From Entrophospora sp. SA101 (Eukaryota > Glomeromycota > Glomeromycetes > Entrophosporales > Entrophosporaceae), in assembly GCA_958430865.1 (NCBI GenBank), contig CAUDNR010001522.1, positions 748-13,949 of the forward strand: a DNA stretch of 13,202 bases, read 5' to 3'. The translations under genes were made by a program, and so were the position numbers. The notes below the pieces were generated by a model, which ran no database searches, was not told the origin of the DNA, and worked only from the letters and a program-made list of their open reading frames with translations. Positions 8,101-13,202 of this stretch are shown here, in pieces (positions within the stretch are counted from its first letter, which is position 1; every line of letters starts with the position of its first letter).

Positions 8101-9441
8101 AATAATTCAGCGGAAGATCCAGACATTACACCACGTCCTTCAACTGAATTAACGATTTCACATAAAGGAATAACCAAAGTTGAAACCGACGCTGCTGCAA
8201 AACAAAAAGGGAAAAAAGTTTCAGAAAGAAGATCATCAGAATCAGATGTAGTCAAAAATCCACAACGTATTCCATTAATACCAAGTTTTGCTTCAATGCC
8301 AAGTATATTTTCTTCGTATTCGACCTCAGTTAATAATGCATCATCAACAACATCTCCAACAGCATCATTATCATCAACGACAATATTAACGACACCTGAA
8401 ACATCAGATAATGACAATAACAACAAAAACAACAACAAAAACAATAATAATAACATCAATGAAACAGACGAAATAACTGATGAATTAGTACAAACCAAAA
8501 TGGAAAAGTTCGATTTAATGCAGGAGAATGATGAATTGAATAGAAGAATTGAAGAGTTACAAAGCTCTTTGGAGATTTCTGATGAGGCGCAAACCAAATT
8601 AAAAGAAAAGAATTCGTTTTTGCGTGAAGAAATCGAGAGACTTAAAAAACGTAAAGTATCGAAAGATGCTAAAGAACTTAAAACTGTCAAAAAACAAAAT
8701 CAAATTATTATTGGTGAAAATAAAAAACTTAAAAAAGAGATTGAAACGTTGAGATCAAAAATAAAATTAATTAAAGACGTCCAAACTCCACTAGATTTTG
8801 AATTTTCCGAGAGCGATGATAGTACAGATGAGGATGATAGTAGCAGGACAGATGAAGATGATGACGATGAATATAGTAGTAGTAGTGGTAGTAGTAGTGG
8901 TAGCTATAGTAGCAGTTATAGTAGTAGTTACACTGATACTAGTAGTGATAATGTTAACAATAAAAGACTTTCAATATTTGATTATTTCACTGGCAATAAA
9001 AATAAAATCACCAAAAATAAAAATGGAAACAGCAAAAATAAAAATAGAAATAAATTATACGATGAAGAAACAACAACAACTACTACAGATGATGATGAGG
9101 CATCATCAAATTCGCAGGGTTATCAAATGGTTTCAATAACATGTAATGGTAAAGATTGTGAAGCAAGTAAACAATTAAAAGGTTTGGAACAAGATTTAAT
9201 AGATGTTAAATTGAAATTGGCAGAAAGTGAAGGATCAAAGGATATTCTAGCCTCTCAATTGGACAGTTTAAGGTCATTGGTAAATACCCTCACTGATAAT
9301 GAATCTAACGATGATAATAATAATAGTCGCTTTATTACTAGGCATAAATTTAATAGTTGTAATAGTAGAGCAAAACCAGATAAAAGAACAAGAACTTCTA
9401 GCATTTCAATTGCTTCATTTTTTGGTGGTGGCGGATCGTAA
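5113..9441 (+). CDS. TBC-domain Rab GTPase-activating protein, Gyp5-like (two exons, 1,413 aa)
   Basis: Exons 5113-6102 and 6190-9441 join in phase 0. Residues 1-330 are low-complexity (two Asn runs at 39-57, sixteen Thr at 253-268) with basophilic kinase-type sites such as KLRRSESF. The TBC domain spans about 448-666, preceded by WDFW at 420-423. Both catalytic fingers are present: R493 in IxxDxxR (IQRDLAR, 487-493) and Q530 in YCQG (528-531), so an active dual-finger GAP is expected. FVRLMETYDMR, MEGLQLRLYQF and FASQWFLSLF match the Gyp5/EVI5 style. Coiled coils follow at about 695-722, 861-917, 1096-1195 and 1323-1365, separated by Ser/Asn, acidic (from about 1204) and Lys/Asn linkers; the C-terminus is SIASFFGGGGS. 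By family, it would speed GTP hydrolysis on a Rab (yeast Gyp5: Ypt1/Sec4) at Golgi and secretory membranes; the exact Rab is unknown. Start chosen as the first in-frame ATG, with A at -3. Identical partial copies lie on both sides. Confidence 0.93.
5146..6218 (+). repeat. Duplicated block, copy 2 (native, inside the Rab-GAP gene)
   Basis: This is the native member of the duplicated block, because it alone continues into the start codon on one side and the TBC domain on the other. It starts at codon 12 in phase and ends in the codon run for LLARL of exon 2. The same block precedes it at 3843-4915, and part of it (5355-5865) recurs at 12692-13202. Confidence 0.97.
6103..6189 (+). other. Spliceosomal intron of the Rab-GAP gene (87 nt)
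   Basis: Donor GTATGT at 6103, acceptor TTATTAG ending at 6189, and a long T run just before the acceptor. A CTAAA branch-like site lies at 6157-6161, about 29 nt before the acceptor. The intron interrupts the frame between Gln330 and Gly331 in phase 0. Reading through meets a stop at 6166-6168, whereas splicing joins to the 1,083-codon second exon, so splicing is required for the GAP domain. The same intron is intact in copy 1. Confidence 0.9.
7564..7623 (+). repeat. AGT/AAT trinucleotide tract coding Ser/Asn within the Rab-GAP
   Basis: Twenty codons of almost only AGT and AAT (residues about 789-808) form a hexamer-like SN repeat in the linker between the TBC-proximal coiled coil and the second coiled coil. 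Such a tract is prone to length change, so alleles may differ here. It also creates long artificial open frames in the other frames on both strands (poly-Leu, poly-Val), which are not genes. Confidence 0.85.
8873..8950 (+). repeat. AGT-rich tract coding a Ser/Gly/Tyr-rich stretch after an acidic patch
   Basis: Following the acidic run of Asp and Glu codons (about 8809-8868), AGT codons alternate with GGT and TAT. The result is an acidic then serine-rich linker (residues about 1204-1254) between the third and fourth coiled coils. It is probably a disordered, phosphorylatable spacer; this is inferred from composition only. Confidence 0.75.
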
Positions 9442-10098
9442 TTCAAACATTGTTAATTAGATTATATTTTTTTATTTATTCATTATTCTCATTTTTTTAA
9501 TTATTAAATTGTATTTTTAATATTTAGAAAATTATTCATTTATTTTCATTTTTATGTAAATATTATTATTTTCGATAAATATGGTAAAAAATTAATCATC
9601 AGTGTGCGACAAATGTAAAGTTTCATATCTATTAATACTAATATGCGCTTCCAAAATTTAGTCGATAAATTGACTCAACATACGCTACTAGCAAATTAGT
9701 GAATGTGTGCTAATTAATCAATCATTGTATTATTAATGGAATTTATATTCTAATGGTTTTTAATAAATCTACTATATAACAGCTTAAAAGAGACAAAATT
9801 CTATTTCATCTTGTGAAAACAATTAAATCGCTCGAGTTTAAAACATAATATTCTAGAACAAGGTATTTATCCGCCATTGCCAATCTTACAACAAACTGCA
9901 AAAAACCTGGAGAATATAAAATGCGTATTGAACATAAAATGAAAGTTACTTGGGGAAGAGTGCAAAAAAAGAAATCACGGTAATTGCGTCTATTTATTAT
10001 TATATTGAACAATAACCACATATAAAATTCAATGGATTGATAAAGATGCTTACTAAGAAAAGAAGTTCGATCAAAAAAAAACCATTTGAAGCATAATA
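9442..10098. other. Rab-GAP 3' region and spacer, no further gene called
   Basis: T-rich sequence follows the stop codon as expected for a 3' UTR. The first exact AATAAA is at 9762-9767, 320 bp after the stop; GATAAAT near 9574 is a weaker candidate signal. Open frames at about 9840-9985 (+) and 9806-10111 (-) overlap each other; neither has a recognised motif, and the minus one begins at TTG. A piece of the minus one may be a decayed extension of the zinc-finger gene to its right. Confidence 0.4.
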
Positions 10099-10621
10099 TC
10101 ACGTCAGCCAAAAAGACTCTATTATGAAATCACATGGCAAGAATTTCTTTTTATATGCAATATTCTTGATCTTAACGAAATTAATTCTTAATTGTTCATG
10201 CCCTTTTGCATTTTTAATATTTTCTTGAAACCATTCTACAGTCATCTCTAGCTGTACTATTGTAACACGAGATTCAAGTGATTGGTGGTTTGAATTATTC
10301 TTGCTAATTTCTTCATGATATCGTGTTCCCCTAAACATATCTTCCGCCTCATAACCTTTTAAAATGCATCGATAGGTACGTTCGCCGGCGAAAATCGATT
10401 TAATTGTTTTCCAAATACTGTTATCAGTACATGGAGATTTGAAATTATATATTGGCAGGAAGTTGATTGTAAGATGCACAAGCCGAATTTTCATGACGAA
10501 CAAGACTTCTAGATGTTTTGTATCGCTTTTTGTCACAAATGGTACATAGATGTTGACGTTGAATTAAAGAAGGTGGTTTGTCTTGCCATTTTGCGTTAGT
10601 TATGTAACTATGGGTGTATAT
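10099..10621 (-). pseudogene. Frameshifted C2HC/C2H2 zinc-finger gene of a lineage-specific type
   Basis: On the minus strand one frame is open from 10621 to a TAA at 10447-10445. It encodes WQDKPPSLIQRQHLCTICDK followed by KRYKTSRSLVRHENSAC. This is a zinc-finger-like pattern, Cys-X2-Cys-X13-His-X4-Cys, with the first Cys at 10546-10544. The protein-like sequence then carries on in the neighbouring frame (roughly 10450 to the stop at 10101-10099) with YNFKSPCTDNSIWKTIKSIF, GERTYRCILKGYEAEDMFRG and a helical tail. The change of frame falls in an AATATATAAT run, which suggests a two-base loss by slippage. The second frame alone is open for 145 codons from an ATG at 10536, but that ATG lies inside the finger, so it is not the natural start. 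The true 5' end was not found. Possible role if intact: DNA binding; fingers of this type also occur in mobile elements. Confidence 0.5.
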
Positions 10622-12144
10622 TTACTGTCGTGATGTTATGAATACGTTTAACGAGTAAAATAGTGTTTTTGAACGGAGTAAATAATTTTCTTACCATTCT
10701 ACTGATCAGTTACACAATAATTATTCTACTTTCAAACTTTACAATCATATATATGGACTAACTTGCGTTAAAGCCTCACTAACAAAAGTTTTACTTGCAA
10801 TATATTTGGCCACATTTTACCTTTAAAATCCCCCCTCCGGATTCTCCTTCGTTTCATGGATGAATGGAAAAATAAAAGACAAAAGATATATATGTGTTTT
10901 CCAGAGCTACGATATTTGTTAATAGAAAATTGAGGTTATATTGGCAGCTTTAGTGTTAACCAAGAAGCAATACATTCTCTATATACGTTAATTTTCATAA
11001 TGTAAATAATAAAAACCTGTTGATATGAATAAAAATACATTACTTCTTTAAAAGTAGCATTTTTAATAGCTTTTGACCTTTTAAGTTTTCATCACAAGTT
11101 TGATGAGCTTATTATAACGCGATGCTTTCAAGCTGAAGGCTTAATCGAGGATCCACATGTAAAGTTTTTTATATTCTTGTAAAAAAACAAAAAAAAATGC
11201 TAGATATACAGTGTATTACGAAAGTAATTGACCTGTAAATTTGCTTTCTAAGAAAGTAACGAGAATCAAAAGCCACATTATAAAATTTATATCAGAGGGT
11301 CAAGAGATTTTAAATTGTTACATGAAGCATATCATTAATTAAAATTTTCTTTTTGAATTTCTTTTATTTTTAACTGATGAAGTTCTAGAAAATATGGATA
11401 CATATAATTTTATATTCATAATCCTCAAAATTTAAGCTACGAATTGATGTATTTTTTTTTGTATAATTATTATATGTGATTTTGTTAAAAATACCATGTT
11501 AAAATTTCAGAGACAACGATTTAAAAATTGTTTAAAAAAGAAGACATACAACAAATTGGCAATATTATTTTGTATCAAGTTTTTTTAATTAATTATCTTG
11601 TGTTTATCTGTTTGAGTAATTCGATTCTTTGTCAGACCAATTTTTTTGTGCAGGTAAGGCACATAGTCCCGTAACTTTCTATTGGCCTTGGAGATACTTT
11701 AATTCCTTCAAAAAACAATAGAATTGAAGCCAAGCAAGACCTTTCGATATGTCATGTAATCATGGAGAAATTAAAGCAAAAATAATTCACAAAAGCAAAA
11801 AAAAAAAACATTTTTGAAATTCAAAAATTATTGTACAAGTATAAAAAATAAATAAATAATATTTGTTGTTGTTTGGCTTTTAAAAAAAGTTTTGTGTGTG
11901 TACACGAATTATTTACTTGTGCGATAATATAATAATGACTTTTTTTAGAAGGAAAAAAATTCCGATGATGTTGTTTACTTTATAAATGATAGCCGAGATT
12001 ACTCCTCATACGATAAATTATTGTTATGATATTGCCGAAATAGTTTTCATGATTCAAATTTAATAATGGCCAGCCAAACTTTAATCAAAATAAATCAATT
12101 AACATGGTTATTTAATTCGCATAACAATAAGATAAAAATTGAAT
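10622..12144. other. AT-rich intergenic DNA, no supported gene
   Basis: No ORF with a start codon and a recognisable motif. One plus-strand stretch at 11033-11182 is open for 49 codons without an ATG (includes FHHKFDELIITRCFQAEGLI) and could be a coding scrap. A short minus-strand frame near 10740-10860 begins MKRRRIRRGDFKGK but soon stops; it could be a first exon upstream of the zinc-finger gene, but no convincing splice pair was found. No tRNA, rRNA or CRISPR-like structure is seen. Confidence 0.45.
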
Positions 12145-12167
12145 ATTTTCGGAAATATTCCGAAAAT
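12145..12167. repeat. 23-bp palindrome (10-bp arms, 3-nt spacer)
   Basis: ATTTTCGGAA, then ATA, then TTCCGAAAAT: the arms are exact reverse complements, and one more pair (12144/12168) extends the stem. It is more GC-bearing than its AT-rich surroundings. It could be a binding site for a dimeric regulator or a chance hairpin; no neighbouring gene start makes the first case compelling. Confidence 0.6.
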
Positions 12168-12680
12168 AATTATTTATTATTATGTATTGATAGTTATTAA
12201 TAGTTGATATTACATATATTTGATATTGAATACAAGTTATTATTACATTAAAATTAACATACATATACTTTGTGTAATATAAAAGCGGTTTTTATTTCAT
12301 CATGAATAATTTTGTGCATAAAATTCAACGTACGCGTAATAGATAATATATATATTAATATCATCTATTGATAATAATTCATCAATTTTATCAACCTCTT
12401 TTCCTTTACAATTAATAATTATGTGTAACGTGAATATAAAAATATATCATTTATATATTATAATTAATCATATTTTGGTTTTAAAATTTTTAATTCATTT
12501 CTTTTTAATTAACAATAATGATAAAATGTTTGTTTGATTTTTACGAATAATAAATTGTTTGATTATCTGCCATTACCATTATTATTATCATAATCATCAT
12601 CTAAAATGAAATTATTCGCGAAAGGTGTGGTAGATGTTACCCTGTTCATAGTAAAATAGTACAAATGTCAGAGCGCGATT
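12168..12680. other. AT-rich sequence leading to Rab-GAP copy 3
   Basis: Very AT-rich, with no gene. The last 80 bases are more balanced. An ATG at 12665 opens MSERDYEKIK, which looks like a natural N-terminus, but runs into the copied exon out of frame and stops at 12707-12709 after 14 codons. This hints that the copy landed in the 5' end of another gene. Confidence 0.35.
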
Positions 12681-13202
12681 ATGAAAAAATTAAACGAAAA
12701 CGGACATGAAAAAAACGAGGAGCAAGAACAAGATGACGAAGAATTAATTACACCAACTCGAACAAATCTTAAAACAATCTTGGAAGAAAAAGCATTTAAC
12801 AAAAACAATAACGAAAAAATAACCTTAGAAGGTCGTGATGATAGCAGTAGTGGCGGCAGTAATTTAATTACTGACAATATATTAAAGAGAAGACCTTCTG
12901 CGCCTTCTAAACTAAATGTTGATACTATAAAAATTGATCAAACAAATTACAATAAAACTAAGACCAACAATAATATTGCCACAAAAACAATTTCTACGTC
13001 GACACCTACATCTCCGGTACTTTCTTTAGTGTCTCCAAAAATAATGAAATTACGTAGATCTGAATCTTTTGGAAAATTGTCAAATAAGAAAAACAAAAAA
13101 ATTGCAAATAATTACAAAAATAATAAAAATAATAATAACGATGATCACAACTCAAATTCAAACTCGGGTACAATATTACCGTCACAATCATCGTCGTCGC
13201 CT
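12681..13202 (+). pseudogene. Truncated Rab-GAP gene copy 3, joined in frame to a new ATG (cut by window edge)
   Basis: From 12692 to the last base the sequence equals 4052-4562 (copy 1) and 5355-5865 (native gene) base for base, 511 bp. The copy starts inside codon 81 of the native gene. Its new left flank supplies ATG AAA AAA TTA, which is in the parental frame, giving MKKLNENGHEKNEEQEQDDE and onward with no stop to the window end. A second ATG at 12665, 16 bases upstream and in another frame, would compete for initiation. Whether the copy includes the intron or the TBC domain cannot be seen. Expression is unknown; it may be a decayed fragment, a chimeric gene, or an assembly duplicate. Confidence 0.75.
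12692..13202 (+). repeat. Duplicated block, copy 3 (partial, runs off the right edge)
   Basis: Identical to 5355-5865 at an offset of 7,337 and to 4052-4562 at an offset of 8,640. Same orientation as the other two. At the left junction the flank ATGAAAAAAT resembles the native ACCAAAAAAA only through its A run, so the breakpoint lies in an A-rich microhomology. The right breakpoint is outside the window. Confidence 0.97.

Noticed and set aside
7308..8690. Long antisense and alternate-frame open stretches rich in Leu or Val opposite the Rab-GAP
   Set aside because: They arise from AGT/AAT trinucleotide repeats, which keep several frames open. The sense frame has the TBC domain and coiled coils.
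8798..9446. Plus-frame open stretch with poly-Val, and a short minus frame over the gene's end
   Set aside because: Both are shadows of the acidic/Ser-rich and C-terminal coding sequence.
9806..10111. Minus-strand open frame of 101 codons
   Set aside because: The start is TTG inside the end of the zinc-finger gene. The sequence has no motif and competes with an equally open plus-strand stretch, so it is mentioned only in the spacer note.
11033..11182. Plus-strand 49-codon open stretch (FDELIITRCFQAEGLI)
   Set aside because: No ATG, no splice support and no recognised family. Kept as a note in the intergenic entry.
1..13202. CRISPR arrays, bacterial operons and Shine-Dalgarno sites
   Set aside because: The window is eukaryotic: spliceosomal intron, fungal Rab-GAP and low gene density. 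No regularly spaced short repeats were seen.

Overview
The window looks like nuclear DNA of a filamentous fungus, most likely an arbuscular mycorrhizal fungus of the Rhizophagus type (Glomeromycotina). The reasons are a very AT-rich background, one long gene with a short GTATGT...TTATTAG intron, a fungal Gyp5-like Rab-GAP with long Asn, Thr and Ser tracts, and intergenic DNA full of broken coding scraps. The organism is inferred from these traits and not proved. A Dictyostelium-like amoeba also has such tracts, but the intergenic DNA here is less AT-rich than expected for one, and the TBC domain reads as fungal.

Layout. 1-3842: gene-poor DNA. It has a partial minus-strand reading frame running off the left edge, scraps that look like the tail of a DNA transposase, several unrecognised open stretches, and an (ATT)n plus poly(A) tract. 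3843-4915: a 1,073-bp copy of the first exon, the intron and the first 29 bp of exon 2 of the Rab-GAP gene. 4916-5112: what remains between that copy and the Rab-GAP start codon, so the probable promoter and 5' leader. 5113-9441: the intact Rab-GAP gene (two exons, 1,413 residues). 9442-10098: 3' region. 10099-10621 (minus strand): a frameshifted zinc-finger gene of a lineage-specific kind. 10622-12691: AT-rich intergenic DNA with a 23-bp palindrome. 12692-13202: a third copy of part of the same Rab-GAP exon 1, cut off by the window edge.

The main observation is that the disordered N-terminal exon of one vesicle-traffic regulator occurs three times in the same orientation within about 9 kb, with no base difference seen between the copies. 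The copies have different breakpoints. Copy 1 carries the intron, so it was copied as DNA and not from spliced mRNA. Copy 1 sits 197 bp upstream of the real start codon, inside the likely promoter, and by itself would encode a 318-residue N-terminal fragment without the catalytic domain. Copy 3 is joined in frame to a new ATG and stays open to the window edge. Either this is a very recent burst of local templated duplication or part of it is an assembly error; long reads across the junctions would decide.
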